From a virus: 35,857 nucleotides of DNA. The first letter of the stretch is position 1; each line of letters begins with the position of its first letter. Below the pieces are notes generated by a model. That model was not told where the DNA came from, did not search any database, and was given only the letters and a program-made list of their open reading frames with translations. The stretch is taken from IMG/VR virus record IMGVR_UViG_3300024518_002029, positions 1 through 35,857 of that record; one strand, written 5' to 3'. Positions 6,579 through 14,430 of this stretch are shown in pieces. The translations under genes and the position numbers were made by a program.

Positions 6579-8138
6579 CTATTCTAGCTTATCTGTTCTG
6601 ATTGCAAAAAACTCGCCACCAGCTGTAGAATCTTCCCATATGTACGTTTGTATCTTGTATTCGGGGTGCCAATCACCAAAACCCCTTCCTGCGGACGATG
6701 CCGTGCCTAGCGTCAGGTCGTCGGGCCGTCGCACAAAAGACTTTCCGTAGTCGTTGGTTCTGTATCTCACTAACTGCCCCGAGTCTTCCTTGATTAGGAG
6801 GTCGTAAACGCCTCTGCTGGCATCAATGACCACAATCAGAGATAAACCTAGATTATACGTTCCGCTAGATGGGTTAATGGTGTTCGAGTAGACATCGTTC
6901 TCTGCAATGACAGCGCCCGTCCTGTCAAAAACTTTCATTGTTTGCTGCCAGTTCTGTACGCTGCTTTTGTGCGAATACGTAATTGCTAATATTTCATCGG
7001 CGACTTTTACGTCGCGCATTCCGTATTGCAGTGTGGTAGAGTTGCTATTGATCGCTCCCGCAACTAGGAAGTTGTCATTTAATTCGGTCTGGTCAATTGG
7101 GCCACTTGCTGCACAATCCTTCGAAAAGCCACCCGTACCGCCATTAACGTACCATACCCAATTGCCCCATGTTACGCCGTCAAAGGTGAAGAGTAAAAAA
7201 TCTTGTGGATAAACAGACGGGCTGTTCAGTCTACGATCCAATGACAGGGCGAACCCGTTGTCAAGTTGGAACCCTTGGCCATAAGCCCATGAGTTGTCTT
7301 GATATGACACTATGAAAGAAGTTGTTTGAACGCCTTCTGCTCCAAGTGCTGTGCCATCAAAATTCGTCCACGTAATACCGTTATCGTCAGAAATCCAATT
7401 GACTACGCTCGGTCGGTAATGACGATTAAGGAGCATAAGCCTGCCATTTGCCAGACGCGTAAACTTTCCGTAAGAAAGATTGGTAGAGAAGGGGCTTCCC
7501 GCGACCGCCGCCCAAGAACTTATATCTTCCGGGTTAGTCGATCTACGAATATGCACGGGCGAATTGTGGCTGCTTACGCTAAGCAGTTTTTCTTGCGAAA
7601 CGATAATGTACCCATCTGCTGATACGCAAATAGCCGGTTGAGCGTGAGTATCGGTCGCCCCCGCTTGAGGTTGCCCCCAATTGACTGGCGTACCAAACAA
7701 GCCGGTTTCCCAGTCAAAGTAATTGACCATCGCGTCCAGCCCCGGAGAGGTGTCAAAATAAGTAAAATATGTTCTAAAGTGAACTCCTCTATACGTCCAG
7801 CTCATCGTACCGTTGCCCGTGAAATTTGACACGGCAGGAAAGCTGCCGTGGCCGTAAGTCACCTCTTTAGGGTCAAAATTCACAAGAGACCAACTAGTCC
7901 CGTCATAAAAATATCTGCCCGTTCCATTTGAGAATTCGACGACAGACGTACTGTTGCTTCCTTGCGTGGTAGATTGCGTCCACCCGTCTAAGGGGCTTCC
8001 AGCGTCATAAGATTGAGTCGCCACATATTGATAATGTATCGGCAGTAATATGTCGTCAACGTTTCCCGACGCATCAGTGCCTTTTACCGTATTAGGGTCA
8101 CCGGGTCTAAATGCCCTTTCGTTAATTGGAGCCTTCAT
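6579..8138 (-). CDS. Sialidase-like (BNR/Asp-box) beta-propeller tail protein
   Basis: A 519-residue protein. The N-terminus (about 1-90) resembles tail-attachment modules (GTDASGNVDDI, then YFYDGTSWSLV). The remainder reads as a six-bladed propeller of the sialidase/BNR type, with a clear Asp-box SDDNGITW (250-257) and a second, weaker TNDYGKSF near 470. Such domains bind or cleave surface glycans; in phages they sit on tail fibres or spikes and select the host. The catalytic arginine triad of true sialidases cannot be confirmed by eye. It is the last of the tail-appendage genes before the lysis region and is separated from its neighbour by a 103-nt spacer. Confidence 0.65.
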   Translation of the reverse strand: MKAPINERAFRPGDPNTVKGTDASGNVDDILLPIHYQYVATQSYDAGSPLDGWTQSTTQGSNSTSVVEFSNGTGRYFYDGTSWSLVNFDPKEVTYGHGSFPAVSNFTGNGTMSWTYRGVHFRTYFTYFDTSPGLDAMVNYFDWETGLFGTPVNWGQPQAGATDTHAQPAICVSADGYIIVSQEKLLSVSSHNSPVHIRRSTNPEDISSWAAVAGSPFSTNLSYGKFTRLANGRLMLLNRHYRPSVVNWISDDNGITWTNFDGTALGAEGVQTTSFIVSYQDNSWAYGQGFQLDNGFALSLDRRLNSPSVYPQDFLLFTFDGVTWGNWVWYVNGGTGGFSKDCAASGPIDQTELNDNFLVAGAINSNSTTLQYGMRDVKVADEILAITYSHKSSVQNWQQTMKVFDRTGAVIAENDVYSNTINPSSGTYNLGLSLIVVIDASRGVYDLLIKEDSGQLVRYRTNDYGKSFVRRPDDLTLGTASSAGRGFGDWHPEYKIQTYIWEDSTAGGEFFAIRTDKLE

Positions 8139-8241
8139 AAAAAAGGTATTTTTCGCCGCAAAAGCGACAGGTTATTTTTAATTGTTCGGAACAGTTATTG
8201 TTCCTCAGAAAACGGCCTCAATAAAAGGCATAGCTCTCTTG
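8139..8241. other. Spacer with inverted repeat between two tail-appendage genes
   Basis: GGAACA (8188-8193) and TGTTCC (8199-8204) form a 6-bp stem with a 5-nt loop just past the stop codon at 8242. On the minus strand A-rich rather than U-rich sequence follows, so it is at best a weak terminator. A leader A/T tract lies just before the ATG of the sialidase-like gene. No gene is seen here. Confidence 0.4.
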
Positions 8242-8958
8242 TTATACTCGTTCAAATACCATACAGCCGGAGTTGACACGAACATAATTATTAGTCGTGT
8301 CTGCTGTTGGTGCTCCTACGCCGACAAACACAATGTCCCCGGCTGGTATTACTGTATCTACAAAATCGGCCTCGCCTAAAAAGGTGCTTTGATTAATGTT
8401 GTTAGCATAGTCACGAAGGCCAAAAAAGCCATCGCCACGGTTAAAGGATTCGTCACGTAAAAACGTGGTTGAAACCGTATTAGCCCCGGCCGTTCTGCTT
8501 AGGGAATAGAACACCCACCCCCACGAATTGTTCCCCACCGCGCTGTTGGTGTGGTGAGCGGTGAAGCCAACCAGTTTTACGGCAAAAGGAAACACGTAGC
8601 CGGCCGTTGTCCTTGTAAGGTTAGTTGCCCCAACATTGCCTAGATCACCGTTTAACCGCTCATCGTTCGTGCCTTGAATTGTTCCCGAATTAATCTCGTT
8701 AGGGTCTAAGAGAAATTCCCCTGAAACCTGCTCGATAATTAAAGGGTCAATAGTAGGCTCGGTGAGGGCTGCAATGTTTACAACATCCGCCGCTGACAAC
8801 CCGTAGAGGGAGATAAGCGGCAAAAGGTCATCGGTAAAAACGGAAATATCAGCACCTAAAGAATAGGCTAATAGCTGGCCGGTAAAATCAACGGTGATTA
8901 AATCCCAATCGCCACCAGCGTTAACGATAATTTCCCTAACCTTTTGAAGCATTCCCAT
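8242..8958 (-). CDS. Hypothetical tail-appendage protein
   Basis: A 238-residue protein not assigned to a family. The first 75 residues are predicted helical and include a Leu/Ile-rich segment (LLPLISLYGLSAADVVNIAA). The rest is beta-rich with many Gly, Asn and Thr (TAGYVFPFAVKLVGFTAHH), like phage fibre or adhesin domains. It overlaps the upstream gene by one base (shared at 8958), so translation is coupled. Position among fibre genes suggests a virion surface component. A weak inverted repeat lies after its stop. Confidence 0.6.
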   Translation of the reverse strand: MGMLQKVREIIVNAGGDWDLITVDFTGQLLAYSLGADISVFTDDLLPLISLYGLSAADVVNIAALTEPTIDPLIIEQVSGEFLLDPNEINSGTIQGTNDERLNGDLGNVGATNLTRTTAGYVFPFAVKLVGFTAHHTNSAVGNNSWGWVFYSLSRTAGANTVSTTFLRDESFNRGDGFFGLRDYANNINQSTFLGEADFVDTVIPAGDIVFVGVGAPTADTTNNYVRVNSGCMVFERV

Positions 8959-9524
8959 TACCGTACACGTTTTGCGGTGAACCTTGCGGCAATAATTTGG
9001 CAGTTAGACCCTACGTGCAACTCCTGAATCTTTAGCGTCTCGCCCGAAGTCGTTACTTCGTACAAAAAGCCATTGAATTGAGAACTACCTTGGTCTTGCG
9101 TTCCGTTACGGGCCGAATATTGACTATCTAAAGCCCCCGCAACGTCTCCTGCGCTGTCTACTAGCTTTACAGTAGTTTCTATACGGTTGTTAGCTAGAAG
9201 GTCGTACAGCGCGTGTACGGCCACTTCAAAAACCCCAACGGAATTAATAGTTAGCACACCCGTAGTATCGTCGAAGGCAAAAATGCTTTCTGTGATAGTA
9301 GGGGTGTCCCATCCGGTTACGTCTGTAAAGGCCGTTCCGCTTGTTTGCGCGGTAGTCTTTAGGGCTTGAAAGCATAAGTTTCCACCAACGAGCAAAGGGT
9401 TTGCCGAAGCATCGGTAACATATTGGCGAACGGCGTCTCCTTCCTTCAAGTAATATGTTGAATGAATGGTAGCGGAACCGGGTAACGCCCCCGCAACTTT
9501 ATATGATTTCTGATTTTGCGCCAT
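8958..9524 (-). CDS. Hypothetical beta-rich virion protein (C1q/TNF-like in texture)
   Basis: A 188-residue protein. The texture (FQALKTTAQTSGTAFTDVTG, then DDTTGVLTINSVGVFEVAVHALYD) resembles C1q/TNF-like jelly-roll domains often placed at the ends of phage fibres: expected-value phrases, an S-V-G-V-F turn, and a C-terminal strand rich in Ile and Ala (LHVGSNCQIIAARFTAKRV). This is a resemblance by eye, not a verified match. It lies 3 nt downstream of the coiled fibre gene and overlaps the next gene by one base. Confidence 0.6.
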   Translation of the reverse strand: MAQNQKSYKVAGALPGSATIHSTYYLKEGDAVRQYVTDASANPLLVGGNLCFQALKTTAQTSGTAFTDVTGWDTPTITESIFAFDDTTGVLTINSVGVFEVAVHALYDLLANNRIETTVKLVDSAGDVAGALDSQYSARNGTQDQGSSQFNGFLYEVTTSGETLKIQELHVGSNCQIIAARFTAKRVR

Positions 9525-9527
9525 GTC

Positions 9528-9917
9528 TTACCAACCCGTAGTGGTCCATGTGTTTACCGTGTTACCGTCATACAGAATACAGCCGTTACCGTCCTCTGTG
9601 ATCTTGTCCAATTGGGCCTTGTTCGCGTGGGTATGCGAATCGGTTTGCAGGGCTGTGATAGCCGTTGCATTAGTGCCGATGTTCGTCCCGTTCGTGACGA
9701 TAGAAGCGGCGTTGGTGGTGATGCCTGTCTGGTTGGTGGTGATCTGCGTCCGTTCAGCAGCCGTAATGATCGCGCCACTACCTACGTTGGTAATGGTGTC
9801 AAGTTTCACCTTGTTGGCTGCACTCTCCGCAACGCTTGCGTCGATGTTCGCCACCGTCTCAATCAAGAAATGATCGAGGTTCTGGTCTAAGTGGTCTATC
9901 ATTGGTACTGTTGGCAT
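9528..9917 (-). CDS. Trimeric coiled fibre protein with TN-rich heptads
   Basis: A 129-residue protein. A central region with repeats such as TTNQTGITTNAASIVTN and GTNIGTNATAITALQT looks like the left- and right-handed coiled coils of trimeric phage fibres and autotransporter stalks. A short C-terminal module (DGNGCILYDGNTVNTWTTT) follows; the same kind of ending is seen in the other fibre genes here. It should form the elongated shaft of a fibre. It sits in a run of small appendage genes with very short spacing. Confidence 0.65.
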   Translation of the reverse strand: MPTVPMIDHLDQNLDHFLIETVANIDASVAESAANKVKLDTITNVGSGAIITAAERTQITTNQTGITTNAASIVTNGTNIGTNATAITALQTDSHTHANKAQLDKITEDGNGCILYDGNTVNTWTTTGW

Positions 9918-9927
9918 CGTTTATTAT

Positions 9928-10290
9928 TTAGGGCAGGAACTCGATAAAGAATGATTCGTCTGCCGCTGCTTCTACTAGGTCGATTTGACCGCCGCCAGGT
10001 GGTACGCTGTACTCGGTAGAAAACTGCCGTAGCCTGTCACGGTAGACCGCTAGATAAGTAGGGTCTTCGGGAAGCGAGGCAAACGTTATGCTTGCGCCCG
10101 TTACGTTTAGTTGTGCTGCTGACGAATACTTGCCGAGCCCTACCATGTTGCCGCCCAAATTGATGCGGTACATAGCGTCGAAATCCGAAGCGAAGACGAA
10201 CTGACCGTAGTAGTCTGCTCCATACGGTTCCGCTGCCTTTAGGTTTGCGTAAGTGTCTGTCGAAACTATATTTACGGTTTGTGCCGCCAT
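9928..10290 (-). CDS. Fibre/appendage protein sharing an N-terminal module with 10586-11734
   Basis: A 120-residue protein. Residues 10-50 (DTYANLKAAEPYGADYYGQF, then DAMYRINLGG) align by eye with the N-terminus of the 382-residue protein two genes upstream (TLVNLNAGAPYAAIYRGHYA, then SAMYWIDDTG), so both carry one small attachment module. The C-terminal part is a short beta domain ending in FFIEFLP. Function: probably a virion appendage. It overlaps the upstream stop by one base. Confidence 0.6.
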   Translation of the reverse strand: MAAQTVNIVSTDTYANLKAAEPYGADYYGQFVFASDFDAMYRINLGGNMVGLGKYSSAAQLNVTGASITFASLPEDPTYLAVYRDRLRQFSTEYSVPPGGGQIDLVEAAADESFFIEFLP

Positions 10291-10586
10291 TACTTAATTA
10301 TTAAGGTCTTTCCGTCGGGGGAAAGGATGGTAGTTTGAGGGTTCATACCGGAAGAAAGGCAATAAGCCTCAATCATTCCTCTGTGGTAAGCTAAAATCCT
10401 GTCCCGTTGCCCTTGCATTTGTAGTAGTTCAGATTGCTTTCTAAGCATTTCGTCGCTAGTTCTAAGGATCGGCAGTTCAAGGGCTTTAGCTTGCTGTAAA
10501 AGCGGGGCCAACGTTTCGGCCATCGCATCGGGCAATTGGGGCGGGGAAGGCTGTTGATCCTTCCCCGTCTTTTTCCTTGCTGGCAT
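10290..10586 (-). CDS. Small coiled-coil protein, possibly fibre-associated
   Basis: A 98-residue protein with a Lys-rich start, a proline-rich patch (KDQQPSPPQLPD) and a helical middle (MAETLAPLLQQAKALELPIL, then MLRKQSELLQMQGQRDRIL). Its ending TILSPDGKTLIIK resembles the SPDG motif in the C-terminal modules of the neighbouring fibre genes. It overlaps the genes on both sides by one base. No family is recognised. It may be a chaperone or a linker for fibre assembly. Confidence 0.55.
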   Translation of the reverse strand: MPARKKTGKDQQPSPPQLPDAMAETLAPLLQQAKALELPILRTSDEMLRKQSELLQMQGQRDRILAYHRGMIEAYCLSSGMNPQTTILSPDGKTLIIK

Positions 10587-11734
10587 TAAATGCTAGTCCA
10601 AGTAGTTACGCCAATGTTGTTAATCGTCTGACGGAAGCGGCTACCGTCAGGGCTTTTCAAGATAAGACCGCTAGTAGTGGTCGCTACCTCAATATCCCCG
10701 GCAGAAGCAACAAGGCTACCACCGGACATAGTAACATCGCCTCCGGTCATGCTGAACGTCAAGGCGTTTGCAGCCTGTGTTACGGAACGCGCACCTGTCA
10801 AGGTTTGGTCGGTATCAGAAAGGCTAGTATCAAGGGTGCTAGACAGCACGTAGCTGTAAGTGTCACCGGCTTGGTCGTATTGGATGGAGTAAGTACCAGC
10901 CGCGCCCGGTTGTGCAACGCCTGCAAGTTCCAGAATAGAACCTTCAAGGCTTACGGTTACGGTGTCGCCTGCGATAACAGAGGCAATACCTGTGCCGCCT
11001 GCAATGGTGTAGGTTTCGCCGTCTACGATAGTTCCAGCCGTGCCGGAATCGGCAGCGATGCCGAAAGACTGAATAGCCCCGGAAGGGTTGCCTACTTGGG
11101 TGAAATCCGCAACCGTGCCAGCAGAACCGCCGTTGTGAATGAACATGGTGCTACCGCCTGTGGCAGCGGTCAGGATAACGACGTCGCCTTCTTGGTACTC
11201 TGTACCGACTGTGTAGTCCGTACCCACAAAAGCGGCAATAGTAGCAGCAGTTGCGTCGGTATGCACATCGGAAACGAGAAGGTTATTGACCTCTAGCTGG
11301 TTGCTTGCGTTGATGGTTGCGTAACCAGAAGAAGCCGGAGCAATGGTAAGAGGGGCCGCAAAAGCAACGCCGCCAGAACCGTCGGAAACGGGAACCTGAC
11401 CGGCAGTAGCACCGGCAGCACCGGCAAAGCCTACAGTCAAAGTAGTGCCAGAAGATACAACGTCTACACCTGCACCATCGGCAAATGTCACAACACCGCC
11501 GGAAGCAATGTTAGAACTTGCGGTAGTGCCATCGGTGAAGGTAAACCCGGTATATCCGGCTACGTTGAAGTTGACAAGCTGCAAAGCACCTGTGTCGTCA
11601 ATCCAGTACATAGCTGAATTGTCAGAAACGGCGGCATAGTGTCCACGGTAAATTGCTGCGTAAGGAGCACCAGCATTTAGGTTTACCAGCGTATCATTCA
11701 AGACGACCGATAGGGCAGTAGTTGGAGTTTGCAT
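10586..11734 (-). CDS. Tail fibre protein with shared N- and C-terminal modules
   Basis: A 382-residue, low-cysteine, Gly/Ala/Thr/Ser-rich beta protein. The N-terminus (LVNLNAGAPYAAIYRGHYA) matches the module of the 120-residue neighbour. Middle segments (GVVTFADGAGVDVVSSGTTL, then GGTGIASVIAGDTVTVSLEG) are typical of phage fibre beta-helix or triple-spiral shafts. The C-terminus (LKSPDGSRFRQTINNIGVTT) matches the ending of the next gene (APNGDRFLESTNNLGVKT). That SPDG-RF-x-x-T-x-N-x-GV module is a common C-terminal piece of phage structural proteins. Probably a fibre or baseplate appendage. Confidence 0.65.
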   Translation of the reverse strand: MQTPTTALSVVLNDTLVNLNAGAPYAAIYRGHYAAVSDNSAMYWIDDTGALQLVNFNVAGYTGFTFTDGTTASSNIASGGVVTFADGAGVDVVSSGTTLTVGFAGAAGATAGQVPVSDGSGGVAFAAPLTIAPASSGYATINASNQLEVNNLLVSDVHTDATAATIAAFVGTDYTVGTEYQEGDVVILTAATGGSTMFIHNGGSAGTVADFTQVGNPSGAIQSFGIAADSGTAGTIVDGETYTIAGGTGIASVIAGDTVTVSLEGSILELAGVAQPGAAGTYSIQYDQAGDTYSYVLSSTLDTSLSDTDQTLTGARSVTQAANALTFSMTGGDVTMSGGSLVASAGDIEVATTTSGLILKSPDGSRFRQTINNIGVTTWTSI

Positions 11735-12369
11735 TAAGGAAGTTTTGTTGAGGTTTTAACCCCAAGATTATTAGTTGATTCTAGGAAACGATCACCATTT
11801 GGTGCAGTACGGATAATTCCGTTTCCGCTTCCCGTTATTTCTATGTTGTCAGTTGTTGTAACTGTACCCGCCGCAATAGCGACGCTTTGTACCCCATCTT
11901 GGAAGTCTAGCGCATTGCCGTTCTGATCTACCGCTCTTGGTCCGGTTAATTGTCCGTCAGCATTATAAAAATTGCTGCCACCGCCAAGGGTCTCGAATAT
12001 CGCTTGGTTGTACTGTGTAATCGCTTGGTTTAGGGCTTCTGCTACCCCGCCTACTTCTGGGAATATGCCAGATGGGGAAGCCTGAACGAGAGCCATAACG
12101 CCAAAGCCGGGGTTGCCCTGCGTGTCAGCGTCCGTTACTTGGAAAGTAGCGGAACCAGTAAAGCCAGAAACAACAGAAGACACCGTATAAATGTCCATGT
12201 CGTTACCGCTTCCACGGAACACAAGTAGGTTCTGCCCGATAGCTACGTCTGTGCCATCGTAGAGGGCACTATCGTCAACAATCGTTGCCGTTACCTCATA
12301 AGTGTCAGCCGCCACCAATGTGGGTACTGCTGTTACTTGCGCCCGTAATGCTACATATTGTTGGGTCAT
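11734..12369 (-). CDS. Virion appendage protein with SPDG-type C-terminal module
   Basis: A 211-residue protein. Residues 1-95 form a beta domain (VALRAQVTAVPTLVAADTYE, then LLVFRGSGNDMDIYTVSSV). A short helical linker (GGVAEALNQAITQYNQAIFE) follows, and the last 70 residues carry the module shared with the downstream gene, ending RTAPNGDRFLESTNNLGVKT. The shared ending suggests module duplication between adjacent genes. Position and composition fit a baseplate or fibre component. It overlaps the downstream gene by one base. Confidence 0.6.
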   Translation of the reverse strand: MTQQYVALRAQVTAVPTLVAADTYEVTATIVDDSALYDGTDVAIGQNLLVFRGSGNDMDIYTVSSVVSGFTGSATFQVTDADTQGNPGFGVMALVQASPSGIFPEVGGVAEALNQAITQYNQAIFETLGGGSNFYNADGQLTGPRAVDQNGNALDFQDGVQSVAIAAGTVTTTDNIEITGSGNGIIRTAPNGDRFLESTNNLGVKTSTKLP

Positions 12370-12370
12370 C

Positions 12371-13141
12371 TTAGCCGAATTGAAGTAAGAGGATGGGGTT
12401 GGGCTGAAGCGTCGCCGCGTCAGTCATTCGGAATACCAAAGAACCCGCGCCTACGCTTTGAATAATGTCTACGGCACCAGTGTCTACAATGCCGTTTCCG
12501 CTTGTTTGGTCATTGATGACCCGCGCCTCTGGGATTAGGCACTCCATTTGTTCACGGGTCGCACCCGCAAGCGTAATGGTAATGTCTAGCTCGCCGCCGC
12601 CGTCAGTTTGCGCGCCGTTCGCGTAGGGAATCCGGAGGCTGTGAGGCCAAGAACCAGCACCAAGGTCAATGGTGATACCGGGGCTGTTGAGCGTGACCGT
12701 AGGGGCTGCGCCCGTCACAATGCCCGTAAACGTTGCGGAGGAAACAAAGGCGCGGCCGCTTGAAGCTGACGCGGGGCCAACAACCCAAACTCCGCCCGTG
12801 TCATCCCACGAAATAACGTCACCGTCGGCGGCTCCGTTTTGGGCTACCTTGGCAAGTGTTACGGCGTCGTCCGCTAGGTCATCGGTTACAATTGTACCGT
12901 CCGCAATTTTGGCCGAGGTCACGGCGTTGGCTGCGATCTTAGTAGACGTTACGGCAGAGGTTGCAATCTTGGCAGAGGTCACGGCGGAGGCTGCAATCTT
13001 TGCCTCCGTCACCGCTAGAGCCGCAAGTTTAACCGTTGAGATACCGCCATCGGCAACATCTAAGGGGGTGCCGGCTTCACCCGTTCCATCTAATACCGAA
13101 GTCGTTGAAATCGCAACAACCGCATCTATATCAATTGGCAT
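12371..13141 (-). CDS. Tail fibre protein with decapeptide repeats
   Basis: A 256-residue protein. Residues about 31-100 are six ten-residue units of the form (A/N)AVTSAKIA(T/A), for example AASAVTSAKIATSAVTSTKI. Repeats of this type build the stalk of many phage tail fibres and are prone to expansion or contraction. The C-terminal half (about 130-256) is a beta domain of unknown family (VTLNSPGITIDLGAGSWPHS). The DNA repeat is listed separately. The leader before the ATG is A/T-rich. Confidence 0.7.
   Translation of the reverse strand: MPIDIDAVVAISTTSVLDGTGEAGTPLDVADGGISTVKLAALAVTEAKIAASAVTSAKIATSAVTSTKIAANAVTSAKIADGTIVTDDLADDAVTLAKVAQNGAADGDVISWDDTGGVWVVGPASASSGRAFVSSATFTGIVTGAAPTVTLNSPGITIDLGAGSWPHSLRIPYANGAQTDGGGELDITITLAGATREQMECLIPEARVINDQTSGNGIVDTGAVDIIQSVGAGSLVFRMTDAATLQPNPILLLQFG
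12842..13051 (-). repeat. 30-bp tandem repeats inside fibre gene
   Basis: About seven degenerate 30-bp units encode the decapeptide repeats of the fibre protein. The GAGGTCACGGC and GCAATCTTGGC blocks recur with a few changes. Such repeats can vary in number by slippage or recombination and so alter fibre length. Confidence 0.7.
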
Positions 13142-13156
13142 AATTTGTATTATTTA

Positions 13157-13834
13157 TTAAGGTAATGGCACGGGGCCAAGAGCGGTAGTACCAGTACCAA
13201 AAGCGGTAGAAGCGAAGCCAAAGACAGTAGCGAGGGTTGAGCCTCCTACGTCTGTTTGCGTGACGCCGGTCCAAATGGTGCTGCCTGATCGGGCCGTGTC
13301 GCCGTCAGCTTCCCAGCCGACTAGAAGCGTCCCTTGCTCGTAACTATCCCGGCCCTCATTAAGGGGTAGGTCAGCGTCTACGATGGAAGGGGAGATACCC
13401 GTTGGTCCTCCATAAAGGAAGCCGCCAACGGTTTCAAACCAAACCCGAATAGAAGTATCTCCACACTGAGCCGCCCGAAGGAACTCATAGTTTTGATCTG
13501 ACATATTCAGGATGTTCAGGTTGAGCGCGTATTTCCGGGTAATAGTCCGGTCAATATTCTTAGGCAATTCTACCGTCGTCTTGTCTGCAACAGGAACGCC
13601 ACCACGACCAACTAGGTACTTGCCATCTGCGGCAGTCGTTCCCGGGTTGTTAATGACAAGTTCCCAAGCGGCAACACTGGTCCAATCTGTAGGGTAATTG
13701 CCGTCTTGGACAATCAGCACCCCGCATACTTCGGACTCGGTAATTTCAAAAGCGGTACAATCCTGGTCTACGTCAATAGCCGGGAAATTTAGCGTTCCGC
13801 AATCGGTCGGGCAGGTCAGGAAAGTATTGCCCAT
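13157..13834 (-). CDS. Structural protein, paralog of 13834-14424 (cysteine-containing)
   Basis: A 225-residue protein. Its first 150 residues align along their whole length with the upstream gene: CPTDCGTLNFPAIDVDQDCT, then YLVGRGGVPVADKTTVELPK, AQCGDTS and the LNEGRD motif. The last 50 residues are an extra beta segment (TDVGGSTLATVFGFASTAFG) that the paralog lacks. The two genes are therefore a tandem duplication. They lie between the capsid gene block and the fibres, which suggests tail-tube, decoration or head-surface proteins; which one is not clear. The four matched cysteines are unusual for a cytoplasmic protein and may stabilise the particle. Confidence 0.7.
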   Translation of the reverse strand: MGNTFLTCPTDCGTLNFPAIDVDQDCTAFEITESEVCGVLIVQDGNYPTDWTSVAAWELVINNPGTTAADGKYLVGRGGVPVADKTTVELPKNIDRTITRKYALNLNILNMSDQNYEFLRAAQCGDTSIRVWFETVGGFLYGGPTGISPSIVDADLPLNEGRDSYEQGTLLVGWEADGDTARSGSTIWTGVTQTDVGGSTLATVFGFASTAFGTGTTALGPVPLP

Positions 13835-14424
13835 TAGAATGTTGGCTTAACGCGGCGTTCGGGGTCAACCTTAGCCTCAAAGGTCAAAGTCATAACCATG
13901 CGTGTACGTCCGTCCCGACCTTCGTCGAGTGGGAAGTCACAGTCAAAAGACTTGGGTTCGATGCCGGTAGCGGAACCGAATACGTGAGTTAGGTTAGCAT
14001 ACCAAAAGGTAAAGCTGGTGTCACCGCACTGGGCAGAACGACCGAACTCATACATTGCGTCAGAGACATTAGGAATGTTGAACGTTACGGTATAGGTCCG
14101 CAAAGAAATGCGGTCCTTGCGCTTAGGCAGTTCCTCGGTTGTCTTGTCTGGAACTGCAACACCACCTGCACCAACAAGCCACTTAGAGGCGGCGTTGGCT
14201 ATGTCGGTGTTGTCAATGTTTGCAGGTTCAGGGGTGACGGTGTAAACACCCGTTACCCATGCGGAGAAAGGCGCAGTTGCACCTGTTGGCTGAATCCAAA
14301 GATCGGTTAATTCGGAATAATCAATAGTGTACGATGTACAATCTTGGTCCGCCTCAATCGCCGGGTAATTCAGCGTCCCGTTACAGTCCGTCGGACATAG
14401 TGAAGGGAAATTATTTAAAGCCAT
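13834..14424 (-). CDS. Structural protein, paralog of 13157-13834
   Basis: A 196-residue protein. CPTDCNGTLNYPAIEADQDC near the N-terminus, WLVGAGGVAVPDKTTEELPK in the middle, AQCGDTS and LDEGRD all have counterparts in the downstream gene. It lacks the downstream paralog's C-terminal beta extension and ends in a basic tail (KVDPERRVKPTF). It shares one base with the paralog (13834), so translation is probably coupled. The likely role is a repeated virion component. A major tail-tube subunit is possible, as no other good candidate is seen in the window. Confidence 0.7.
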   Translation of the reverse strand: MALNNFPSLCPTDCNGTLNYPAIEADQDCTSYTIDYSELTDLWIQPTGATAPFSAWVTGVYTVTPEPANIDNTDIANAASKWLVGAGGVAVPDKTTEELPKRKDRISLRTYTVTFNIPNVSDAMYEFGRSAQCGDTSFTFWYANLTHVFGSATGIEPKSFDCDFPLDEGRDGRTRMVMTLTFEAKVDPERRVKPTF

Positions 14425-14430
14425 TACTGG

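Noticed and set aside
10577-11296. 239-codon plus-strand frame
   Set aside because: Antisense to the fibre gene 10586-11734, with no leader and unlikely composition.
8242-14424. Possible diversity-generating retroelement target in the fibre genes
   Set aside because: No reverse transcriptase, template repeat or C-type lectin variable region is visible in the window.
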